Shown piece by piece: positions 48,520 through 59,281 of a stretch of DNA of 64,000 nt (its first letter is position 1; each line of letters starts with the position of its first letter). The stretch comes from Vitis vinifera (Eukaryota > Streptophyta > Magnoliopsida > Vitales > Vitaceae). The stretch lies in assembly GCF_030704535.1 (NCBI RefSeq), contig NC_081808.1, positions 21,455,501 to 21,519,500 of the forward strand. The letters run 5' to 3'. The notes under the pieces are model-generated. The model was not told where the DNA came from and searched no databases. It saw only the letters and a program-made list of their open reading frames with translations. Position numbers and translations under genes: made by a program.

Positions 48520-50158
48520 CTACAAACAGGATATCCATGCATGATGGAAGAATGTTTCTTGTACATTCCAGAGAACAAAGACCGAAATTGCCAGAATAAT
48601 GATGGAAGTTCATTTTTCATTCATTTTTCCTACAATTTTTCAGCAATCAAGAATGAAGAATGGAGGTTTCCTTCATTCTTCATTTGTATCAGGAGAAATT
48701 TATAGATGAATTCTCCTGTCTCTATTTCCTGCAAACAGTTCCTACCGGCAGTTCAAATTTGTCCCATCAATGCCTCCTAACCAGTTCAATGGCCTCAGTT
48801 TCACTTCTTCCTGCGAACTACTTATGGCCAAAACCATTTTCTCAGGCTTGTCTCACCCAAATTGTCCAATTACTCCAAAGACAGCAACACCCTTACATGC
48901 ATCTCTAACATGTTCTATGAAATGTCATATTTTCAATGAACTTGACGTATTTCCTCTATTTTTCTTTTATCAGAAATCAGGTACTCTGATATATAACTTT
49001 CTTTGTCATTCACCATCCCATAAGAATGACTCGTGTAAGTAGGGCTTTGGCGAATTTTGATAGAAACAAACGAGAGGAAAAATCAAGTTAGGTGAGAAAA
49101 GACTGCGGGGCAAATTGAAGGAGTTGGATCTGCAATGTGGTTTACTGGTTTCTATATCGACCGAAGTCAACCAATCCATCCCCATCAATTATCTAACTTG
49201 TATTGCTTTGATAAGTAAACACTAAACAGATTAGGACAAGCTTAAAATATATACCTTTAGTAAATATAGAAACCTTCTCCAAGGTTTAAGAGAATTCTAT
49301 ATTCTTTTCTCAACAATGATGATCAACTAATCCAGTAATTAAGAAAACCATCAATATATACAAATTGGCCAAGAACCCACTGTTTGGAATCTACTGATAC
49401 GGACAAACTGATTGTAAGTTTACCCATGAGTACCTCCTTGAGTGAATCTCCTTTTGTTTTTGGATTGCAACTATTAAAGTACGAGGGGAAATCCTCAATT
49501 GCAGAACCAAATGCTGCCGTGCCATATATGGCACCCACCTAAAGCAGCCACATATATTCAGTCATATCGTGTGTGAATACTTTCAAACAACAGGAAAATA
49601 CGATGCAGGTATTTAACCATATAAATATGTGAATGAGCTTAAGCTGCCGCATTGATGCATTTCCTATTCCAACAATTTTTCATCTTTGTTCTCTACTATA
49701 ATACCAAGAAGTTGATTACTGCCCTTGGAAACAAAAGAGCAATTTAATAACTAATCAAGAACTAAAAGATTAAAAACTCGAAAACTACCCCATAATTATG
49801 GATTAAATAAAAAAAGAATGAATTTGTTTGTTAGACGCATGGCTCATGATAAAAGAGATGCAGGGGATTTTATTTTTTTTTCCCTTTTTTTATTTTAATT
49901 TTCTTATCTATGTGCACTTAAAGTGTAACTTCCAGAATAGGAGATGCTCCTGTACTCGACTGGAAATGACAGATCAACAACTCTGAAGGTTGGAGATTGC
50001 TAGAAATCTGTGAACCACAAGCCCTTCTCAAAGGAAAAAAAACAAGAAACATTTGTACTGAGATAAAAGTTGAATATACCACATATCCACCTCAGGGTTA
50101 TAGATTCCCACTAAGGAAGAACAAAACTAGACAAGACATTGGGACGTATGACACATAC
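48520..50158. other. Intergenic or intronic sequence with scattered exon-like pieces
   Basis: Mostly AT-rich. One minus-strand piece at about 49435-49545, after CTGCTTTAG and before GTACTC, is open in two frames (one reads GAIYGTAAFGSAIEDFP); I cannot say which, if either, is coding. Confidence 0.3.
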
Positions 50159-50329
50159 CTAACATGCTTTCCATTATGGAAGCAATAGCCAGAATTTCTA
50201 AGAAAGTGAAATACTGATAATGCTTCAGTATATGCTCCATTGAAGAGTGATAAATTGGAAAAACAAACCAAGATAAAACATTGTGATCCACATTGCTGCG
50301 TGCCACATAGTAGTAAGCAGTTCATGCCC
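50159..50329 (-). CDS. Two candidate exons of an unknown minus-strand gene
   Basis: Exon 50269-50329 follows ATTTCAG and reads GHELLTTMWHAAMWITMFYL with a GTTTGT donor. Exon 50159-50197 follows TTTCTTAG, is in phase with it (1 nt carried over), and reads EILAIASIMESML with a GTATGT donor. Both junctions and the phase agree, which favours a real spliced gene, possibly a membrane protein given the hydrophobic stretch. No family was recognised. Another candidate exon of the same strand lies at 63848-63905, beyond the nested transposons. Confidence 0.33.
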
Positions 50330-50796
50330 CTGAAATTATACATGTTTGACCAGTACACAGATAATTTTTTTCTTTTAATTTTTTTTTCCCCTTTTTTGCT
50401 TGTTATTTATTGTTATTAACTTCCTGTATGTTTTTCTATTGTTGGTGGTGTTGTTACTTTCATAAATTTCATTTATTTATTATTTTGCAGGTAGAGGGAA
50501 GAATTTAAGAATATATAGATTGGAGGCAACTAGGTGACCAGATCAAGGCTCTAAAATGAGGCCAGAACCAAAAGGACATAAAGGAAACAAGGGTTAGTCA
50601 AAATCCAATGCGCCACCTGAATATCTGAACAAGAAACAAAAAATTGTGATAGATAATTAAAATCAACATATAAAAGCACACCAGGGTCTGGGGAACATCT
50701 AGGGCCCAACATTGGACATCCAATTACTTTAGATTGAGCACATCAACAAGTCATCTTCCCACAAAAAATTTAGCAACTCAAATTATTCAAGTGCAT

Positions 50797-52057
50797 TGAT
50801 GTGTCGGACAGTGAGCACTTGGAGGGGCCTTTCCTGGATGAGGAGGTGACCATAGCACTTTCAAAGTTAGGGGGTGATAAAGCTCCAAAGCCAAATTGGT
50901 TCTCAAAAGCTTTTTGGAAGTCTTGTTGGCCTATAGTAGGTAGGGAAGTGATGCAGCTATTTGAGGAATTTCAGTTTAAGGATTCCTTGGTTCTTTGGTT
51001 CTTGTTCCCAAGAAAGGAGTGGTGGGTGACATGAAGGATTTTAGGCCAATCAGCCTTATGGGGAGTCTTTAGCAAAAGTCCTAGATAATAGGCTGAAAAG
51101 GGTGGTTGGCAAGGTGGTGTCAAACAATCAGAATGCTTTTGTGGGGGGTAGACAGATTCTTGATGCAGCTTTGATTGCAAATGAGGCAATTAATTCGAGG
51201 AAGTGAAGTTCCAATGTGGGTTTAGCTTGCAAATTGGATATAGAAAAAGCTTATGTTGATAGTTCCTACTCTTGGTCTTAGAAAATATAAGTTTTGGTCT
51301 TGAATGGAGACAGTGGATCCACTTTTGCATATCTTATGTGAGAATGTCAGTACTTGTCAATGGCACCCCCATAGATTTCTTCCTAACCTCTAGACTCTAG
51401 AGGTCTGAGGCAGGGAATCCTCTTTAACCTTATCTTTTTGTTTTCCTCATGGAAGCCCTTAGTAGCTTCATTGTAAAAGCTAAATAGGGAGGTTTCATTA
51501 AGGACTTCAAGATTGAGGGTAGAGGAGTAGAAGGGATTCAAGTTTCACACCTCTTATTTGCAGACAATACTCTTCTTTTTTTGTGAGGATAATGTAGATC
51601 AATTAAAATATTGGAAGTGGATAGTCACTTGCTTTGAACTAGTGTCAGGTTTGAAAATAAATATGTAAAAAAGTGAAATTATTCCAATGAGAGAGGTAGA
51701 GGATGTGGATAGAGGGGCTTCTCTTTTTAGGTGTAAAGTAGGGAGACTCTATTCTTGTTATCTTGGTTTACCTCTTAGGGCCCCTCATAAGCTTTGTGGG
51801 GTGTGGCATTCAATCGAGGAGAGGTTTCAAAGGAAATTGGATGCTTAGAAAAAATAATGCCTATCTAAAGGAGGAAGACTTGTCTTTATTAAGAATACTC
51901 TATCAAACCTCTCTATCTATATTATGTCTCTTTTTGCAATTCCCAAAAAAGTGAGCATCATATTAAAGAGAATTCAAAGAAGCTTTTTATGAGGAGACAT
52001 GAGAGAAAGAAGAAAGATCCACTTGGTAAATTGGTCAGATGATTATAGGGATAAGAA
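50797..52057 (+). pseudogene. LINE (L1-type) reverse transcriptase remnant, left part
   Basis: Decayed non-LTR retrotransposon reverse transcriptase broken by frameshifts and stops (first stop near 51034). Recognisable blocks in order: LEGPFLDEEVTIALSKLGGD, then DFRPISLMG, QNAFVGGRQILDAALIANEA, CKLDIEKAY (here LDIEKAYV), LLFADNTLLF, YLGLPLRAPHKL, ERFQRKLDA, KGGRLVFIKNTLS, IPKKVS and VNWSDDYRDK. These are the palm and thumb regions of plant L1 elements. The usual FADD catalytic motif reads FADN. It is 5'-truncated. The reading continues at 62636 as KKYGGLGL after an inserted hAT-like element. Confidence 0.85.
52050..52057. repeat. Left 8-bp target duplication of the outer hAT-like element
   Basis: GATAAGAA, identical to 62636-62643. 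Confidence 0.75.
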
Positions 52058-52659
52058 CATGGTTCAAAGTCACGAACTCAGTCATTGAATCAGGAGGTCC
52101 TGAGGCACATCAATCTTGGTGTTTTGGATCGATATTGAGCGATACGCAAAATATATGCAATTAAATATACTAAAATTTGCAATAAAATAAAATTTAAATT
52201 TAACTATATTTAATATTACTTAAATGATTATAAAAGTATGTTTGGTCAATTTTTAACACTAAAAATTATTTTATTCAATAATTTATGTTAAATTTAATTA
52301 ATTATAAAAATTTTAAAAAAAAATTATCATTGTTGATTTAATGTTGATACAAGTAACTGTTAATTTTTTAAGTAATATGTTATCTAACAAAATTAAATTT
52401 ATACTCTTTATGTAATTATATTAAAAAAATTATAAGTAATTTATTTAAAATATAGTTAAATTAATTTCTTATAAATTATATCCACATTCCCATATTTCTA
52501 TTTATCTCACTATATTCATTAGCCATTATATAAATGTCTAATACCCATTGGATAAACCATAGCAACCCATTATCTTATCACTCATTTCTTCTTCCTCACC
52601 CGTTCTCTTCTTTTTTTTCTTCTTCTTCACCTGTTCCTTCATTCTTCCTTTTCAAACTC

Positions 52660-53838
52660 TGTTAGCCCAAGGGTTCTCCTAATCGGGTTTTGATGATAAC
52701 AAACCATGGTTAAGTAACTAATTGATTTAATGTTTAAGAATCTCAGGTATAAACTCGAAAATTCATCAAAGGACCAAATGGATACAAGATCGAGACGCGT
52801 GGAAGACTTGAGATCATAGGAAATGAATGTAAGATGATAGCATGAGTGCACTTAGGATGTTCATACATTTTCATGCATCTTAGAAAACTCGGTTTATTCT
52901 TTAAAACTTGATTTTCTTTAAAACCCGAGTTTTATCAAACATACCTTAGGCAAATTAATTCAAAAGTGGCATATTATTTCACCTTAAGACCTTGCCTAAG
53001 TGTTAGAAAAGAAAGGAATCAAAAAATAGGTTTTTCGGGGCCAAAAAGGCTCAACCGGTCGACCGGTTGAGGTCGTCCGGTCGAGGACCGGTCGAGGAAG
53101 GTTAAAAACCTTCTCTCTCTCCCAGTAGCCTTCTCTTCCCGGTCGAGGTGATTCCTTTACCAGTCGATGTCTGGTCGAGGACCGGTCGAGGCAACGGTAA
53201 CCTGTCATGCATTAAATGCTCCAACGGCTAGTGAATCGGTCGACCCCTAGCTCGACCGGACGAGGTTTCCTTTTACTGTTTTTGACTCCCGAGCTTAGAA
53301 ACCTATAAATTGAGAGCTCCACTTCATTTATGACTAAGAGAACAATTGCATTCAAAGCCTACCTACCTGTTCTTGATCAAAAAGCTCTGATTTCTTTCTT
53401 AGTGCATTAAAACCATCACTTGCATATTCTTAGTGCACTCTTGTAAATCATCCTAGCTTTTTCTTGTACTTGAGCCATCCTTAAGCTAGGTTGAGAGTTT
53501 CATCTTTGTGTAAACTAAGTGTGAAAGCCTTCAAGTAGTTCAAATCTTGAAGAGATTGTGTAAGAGCCCATTGGAACCGGAATCCAAGTGTAAAAAGATT
53601 GAAAGCTTGATTGAAGCTTCAAGATTAGTGGAACCCTCACTCGGTTAGGAGATTGAGGAGAGTGGACGTAGGCAAGGAAGTGCCGAACCACTATAAACCC
53701 GAGTTTGAATTCTCTAACTTTATCTCTTTCCTTTATTTATTTTGTGCATATATTATTGTGTGGAAAAAGATTTTGAAAAACCCAATTCACCCCCCTTTTG
53801 GGTATTTTCCTTAATTATTCATAGCCTTTGTTTTATCA
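52660..53838 (+). repeat. 5' LTR of the Copia element
   Basis: 1179 bp, begins TGTTAGCCC and ends TTTTATCA. A GC-rich cluster of CCGGTCGA motifs at 53051-53255 includes the 14-bp palindrome ACCGGTCGACCGGT (53054-53067). It lies upstream of a TATA-like CTATAAAT at 53303-53310, the likely core promoter for the genomic RNA. Confidence 0.95.
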
Positions 53839-53840
53839 AT

Positions 53841-53852
53841 TGGTATCAGAGC
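53841..53852 (+). other. Primer-binding site
   Basis: TGGTATCAGAGC, complementary to the 3' end of initiator tRNA-Met, two bases after the 5' LTR; standard for Copia elements. Confidence 0.93.
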
Positions 53853-53890
53853 TAGACCTCTTGCTTAAGACTTAATCGTCTAAGAGGAAA

Positions 53891-55558
53891 ATGGCTATTC
53901 CATCAAGCTCATCTCAAACTGAAAATTGTTCAAAACATAGAGCTTCATTCTTTACGAGAACCAACTATCCCTATTGGAAAGCTAGAATGACTTGGTACTT
54001 ACAATCAACTGATTTAGATGTATGGGATGTCATTGAAGATGGCCTAACTTTACCCACTAAATTAGTTGATGGAGTTTTGGTTCCAAAACCCAAGCAAGAA
54101 TGGAATGAGCTTGATAGAAGAAATTTTCAATTAAATGCTAAAGCCGTTTTTACTTTGCAATGTGCTATGGATAGGAATGAATATAATAGAATATGTCAAT
54201 GTAAATCTGCTAAGGAAATTTGGAGATTGCTTGAAATAACTCATGAAGGAACTAATCAAGTGAAAGAGTAAAAAATTAATATACTTGTCCATAACTATGA
54301 ATTGTTTTCAATGAAAGAAACTGAATCTATTGTTGAGATGATCACTAGGTTCACTGAAGTTGTCAATGGCCTTGAAGCATTGGGAAGGGTCATAAATGAA
54401 TCCGAAAAGGTGATGAAGATATTGAGGTCTCTCCCCTCAAAGTGGCATACAAAGGTCACCGCTATTCAAGAAGCTAAAGATTTGACCAAGCTACCTATGG
54501 AAGAACTCTTAGGGTCATTAATGACTTATGAAATCAGTTTGACAAAGCAACTACAAGAGAGTGAAGACAAAAAGAAGAAAAGCATAGCTCTCAAAGCTAC
54601 AACCAAGGAAGAAGAAAATGTTGAAGAAGAAAAACCAAGTGAAGAAGATGATGATTTAGCTCTCATCACAAGAAAGCTCAACAAGTACATGAGAGGTGAA
54701 AGGTTTAGAGGGAAAAAGTTTACCTCTAGAAGAAATCCCTCAAGAAGGGAATCCTCATCACATGGTGACAAGGAAAAATGGGAAGAGAAAGGAGATTTGA
54801 TATGCTTCAAATGCAAAAAGCCGGGACACATTAAATATGATTGTCCTCTCTACAAAATTGAAGCCAAGAGAAGAATGAAGAAGGCAATGATGGCCACTTG
54901 GAGTGAGAGTGAAGAATCTTCCGACGAAGAAAAGGAGAAAGAAGTGGCAAACATGTGCTTCATGGCAATAGATGATCTTGATGAGGTAAACTCTAACTCT
55001 AGTGATGAAGATATGCATGTTATTTTTGAAGAACTATATGAGGATTTTGAAAAACTTAGTTTGAAAAATAATTCTCTTAAAAAGGGAATTCAAGAACTTG
55101 AAAAAGAACTTGAGGAAGTGAAAGAAAAGTTTTCAATTGATGAAATCTCTAAAACTCATCTTGAAAAAGAGAATGAGATTTTAAGAAATGAAAATGAAAT
55201 TTTGAAAAAGAAAAATGAATGGTTGACCTCCTCTCTTTCAATTTTCTCTTGTGGACAAAAGTCCTTTGAAATGATCTTAGCAAGCCAAAAATGTGTTTTT
55301 GACAAACAAGGACTAGGATTCAAATCTTCAAAGAACCAAAAGTATTTTAAGAACTATTTTGTAAAAGAATCCTCAAGTGAATGTCCTTCCACTATTTGTA
55401 ACTTTTGTGGAAGAGGAGGGCACATTAGTAGTACATGTCCCTTAAGAAATGGTGCTCAAAAGAATTCAAATGCTAAGGTTAAAAAGGTTTGGATTGAAAA
55501 ATCCAAAGTCACTAACCCTCAAGGACCCAAAAAGACATGGGTACCTAAACCAACTTGA
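53891..55558 (+). pseudogene. gag: gag of the Copia element, one in-frame stop
   Basis: Capsid/nucleocapsid polyprotein. Starts MAIPSSSSQTENCSKH, followed by the capsid-like region with YPYWKARMTWYLQ and LKSLP-like LRSLPSKWHTKVTAIQ. A TAA at 54269-54271 cuts it at 126 codons. The same frame reopens at once and runs to TGA at 55556-55558. Two CCHC zinc knuckles are visible: CFKCKKPGHIKYDC (about 54800) and CNFCGRGGHISSTC (about 55400). Between them lie an acidic stretch and a Glu/Lys-rich coiled coil (ELEKELEEVKEKF). The frame ends KKTWVPKPT. Two knuckles with a coiled coil are typical of SIRE-type gag. Confidence 0.88.
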
Positions 55559-55572
55559 ATTCTATTTTGTAG

Positions 55573-58500
55573 GGCTCAAAGGAGGATAAGTGGTTCTTGG
55601 ATAGTGGGTGCTCAAGACACATGACCGGGGATGAATCCAAGTTTGCCTTCCTTACAAAGAGAAAAGGAGGATATGTCACCTTTGGAGACAATGCAAAAGG
55701 AAGAATCATTGGTCAAGGTAACATAGGTAATGGTACATCCTCCCTTATTGAAAGTGTTTTATTAGTAGATGGTTTAAAACACAATCTTTTGAGCATTAGT
55801 CAACTTTGTGACAAAGGTTTTAAAGTAATTTTTGAAGCATCTCATTGTATCATCAAGGATATTCAAAATGACAAAACCATCTTCATGGGCCATAGATGTG
55901 AAAATGTATATGCTATAAATATTTCAAAATATGATGGTCATGATAGATGTTTTTCAAGCATGCATGATCAAAGTTGGTTGTGGCATAGGAGGTTGGGACA
56001 TGCTAACATGGACCTCATTTCCCAACTCAACAAAAATGAACTCGTTAGAGGCCTTCCCAAAATTAATTTTCAAAAAGACAAAGTTTGTGAAGCTTGTCAA
56101 ATGGGAAAGCAAATAAAAAATTCTTTTAAAAATAAAAATTTCATTTCAATATCTAGACCTCTTGAATTGTTACACATGGATTTATTTGGTCCTTCTAGGA
56201 CACCTAGTCTAGGAGGAAAATCTTATGCATTTCTCTAGATACACATGGATCTTGTTTTTGAGTCAAAAGAGTGAAGCTTTTTATGAGTTTTCAAAATTTT
56301 GTAACAAGGTTCAAAATGAAAAAGGCTTTACAATCACTTGCATTAGAAGTGATCATGGGAGAGAATTTGAGAATTTTGACTTTGAGAAATATTGCAATAA
56401 GCATGGTATCAATCACAATTTTTCGGCTCCTAGAACTCCTCAACAAAATGGAGTAGTTGAAAGGAAAAATAGAACTCTTCAAGAAATGGCTAGAACCATG
56501 CTAAATGAAAACAATTTGCCAAAGTATTTTTGGGCCGAAGCGGTAAACACTTCTTGCTATGTTTTCAATAGAATATTGTTGAGGCCCATTCTTAAGAAAA
56601 CTCCCTATGAGCTTTGGAAAAACAAGAAACCCAACATTAGCTATTTCAAAGTCTTTGGGTGCAAATGTTTTATATTAAACACCAAAGATAATCTTGGAAA
56701 ATTTGATGCAAAATCCGATGTTGGAATTTTTCTTGGCTACTCAACTTCAAGTAAAGCTTTTAAAGTTTTCAACAAAAGAACCATGGTTGTAGAAGAGTCC
56801 ATCCATGTCATTTTTTATGAATCTAACAATTCTCTTCAAGAAAGAGAAAGTTTTGATGATGATTTAGGATTGGAGACCTCCATGGGAAAATTGCAACTTG
56901 AAGACAAAAGACAACAAGAAGAAAGTGGAGAGGATCCCAAGAAAGAAGAATCACCTTTGGCACTACCTCCTCCTCAACAAGTGCAAGGTGAATCAAGCCA
57001 AGACCTTCCAAAAGATTGGACATTTGTTATCAACCATCCACAAGATCAAATCATTGGTAATCCATCAAGTGGGGTAAGAACTAGATCATCCCTTAGAAAT
57101 ATTTGTAATAATCTTGCATTCATCTCTCAAATTGAACCTAAAAACATAAAAGATGCTATAGTTGATGAAAATTGGATGATTGCTATGCAAGAAGAATTAA
57201 ATCAATTTGAAAGAAGTGAAGTATGGGAACTAGTACCAAGACCTTCAAATCAAAGTGTTATTGGAACCAAATGGGTCTTTAGAAACAAAATGGATGAAAA
57301 TGGCATCATAGTAAGAAATAAGGCAAGATTGATAACCCAAGGATATAATCAAGAAGAAGGAATAGACTATGAAGAGACTTTTGCCCCCGTAGCTAGATTA
57401 GAAGCAATTAGAATGTTGCTTGCTTTTGCATGCTTCAAAGACTTTATTCTATATCAAATGGATGTGAAAAGTGCTTTTCTAAATGGCTTCATAAATGAGG
57501 AAGTATATGTTGAACAACCACCCGGTTTTCAAAGCTTTAACTTTCCAAACCATGTTTTTAAACTTAAAAAGACACTTTATGGTTTGAAACAAGCACCTAG
57601 AGCTTGGTATGAAAGACTAAGTAAATTTCTTTTGAAAAAGGGTTTTAAAATGGGAAAAATTGACACAACTCTTTTCATAAAAACCAAAGAAAAGGATATG
57701 CTCCTAGTTCAAATATATGTTGATGATATTATTTTTGGAGCTACTAATGACTTTCTTTGTGAAGATTTCTCTAAGTGTATGCATAGTGAGTTTGAAATGA
57801 GCATGATGGGAGAACTCAATTTCTTCCTTGGACTTCAAATCAAGCAACTAAAGGAAGGAACCTTCATCAATCAAGCAAAGTATATAAAGGATCTTCTCAA
57901 GAGGTTCAACATGGAAGAAGCCAAGGTGATGAAAACTCCAATGAGCTCATCCATCAAGCTTGACATGGATGAAAAAGGTAAATCTATTGACTCAACTATG
58001 TATAGAGGCATGATAGGATCCTTGCTTTATTTGACCGCTAGTAGACCCGATATCATGTATAGTGTATGCTTGTGTGCTAGATTTCAATCTTGTCCTAAAG
58101 AATCTCACTTAAGTGCCGTTAAAAGAATTCTTAGATATTTGAAAGGGACAATGAATATTGGTTTGTGGTATCCTAAGGGTGATAACTTTGAATTGATTGG
58201 TTTCTCGGATGTCGATTTTACCGGTTGTAGAGTTGAAAGAAAGAGCACTAGTGGCACTTGTCATTTCCTAGGACACTCACTTGTCTCATGGCATAGTAAG
58301 AAGCAAAATTCGGTAGCTTTGTCAACGGCGGAAGCCGAATACATAGCAGCCGGTTTGTGTTGTGCACAAATCCTTTGGATGAAACAAACACTTAATGATT
58401 TTAACTTGTCTTTTGAGCATGTTCCTATCAAATGTGATAACACTGGTGCCATAAATATTTCAAAAAATCCCGTGCAACTCTCTAGGACCAAGCATATAGA

Positions 58501-58657
58501 AATTAGACACCATTTTCTTAGAGATCATGCACAAAAGGGTGACATTATACTTGAATTTGTAAGCACAAAAGATCAACTTGCCGATATTTTTACAAAACCT
58601 CTAAGTGAAGAACAATTTTCTGATATTAGAAGACAACTAGGGGTTATTTCTCTTTGA
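55573..58657 (+). pseudogene. pol: pol of the Copia element, frameshifted in integrase
   Basis: Frame 1 opens at 55573 after a TAG. The protease active site DSGCSRHMTG is at about 55600. The integrase zinc-binding HHCC is HRRLGHAN with CEACQMGKQ (about 55984-56110). At about 56235 the frame breaks: after GGKSYAF the part that should hold the second catalytic Asp of the DDE integrase core is missing (about 17-20 nt lost) and the reading continues in the +1 frame from 56225. Downstream is intact to 58657: integrase DHGREFEN and PQQNGVVERKNRT, reverse transcriptase NKARLITQGYNQEEG and the catalytic YVDDIIFG (about 57716), RNase H with STAEAEYIAA, and the final ADIFTKPL. Integration function is lost. 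Confidence 0.92.
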
Positions 58658-59281
58658 TCTGATGTTTGTATAATGAATTCTTGTTGGAAATGCATTATGA
58701 TTGCATAAATTTCATCTCATACGTATCATATAGAAATTTCTTAGGAAATAGGTCAATTTTTGACCAAAAATTCAAAATTCCCTTGGCATTGAACATAAAA
58801 AATTGGGGATTTCAATTGGAAAAGGCAGGGGGAGGATCACGAGACAAGAAAATGCAAGAAAATTTGGAAAATTTGACCGTTGACCATGGCTGTTGACCGT
58901 TGATCAAGCGGTCGACTGGTTGGGGAACCGGTCGACCGGTTCGTCGGGGCTGGGAATTTAAAAGGCCCCCGCGCGTCAGTTTTTTTCACTGTTCTCCACC
59001 ATTCCTTGAAGACTCTTCATCTTCCCGCCTTCAGAGACCAGTTTGGGCTATTCCTTGGACCGATTTCAGGCTTTGGAGTGATTTTTTACACGATTTTGAG
59101 GCTAGGGTTTCATCTCTGGACGGATTTGGACTTCGGATCTGGACGGGTTCCTCTCTGATTGCGCGCCATCTTCTGGTTTTGTTCCTTTCCCGCGCGCCTA
59201 GGGCTTATTCGGGTTGGTCTTCTCTCTTTGCCTGCTCGCTTCAGTTCTCCGAGCTTATCTCCATTTTTTTTGGGATTTTAG
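58658..59281 (+). promoter_or_regulatory. Spacer before the third ORF with promoter-like features
   Basis: 624 bp between pol and the extra ORF. It contains ACCGGTCGACCGGT (58927-58940), the same 14-bp palindrome as in the 5' LTR. A TATA-like ATTTAAAAGG follows (58956-58965), then a C/T-rich leader. Layout and composition copy the LTR promoter block, so it could drive a subgenomic RNA for the third ORF. Inference. Confidence 0.4.

Noticed and set aside
52639..53208. Minus-strand open frames in the LTRs (52639-52851, 52996-53208, 60815-61144)
   Set aside because: They occur because the LTR sequence is repeated; no protein features and no reason for antisense translation.
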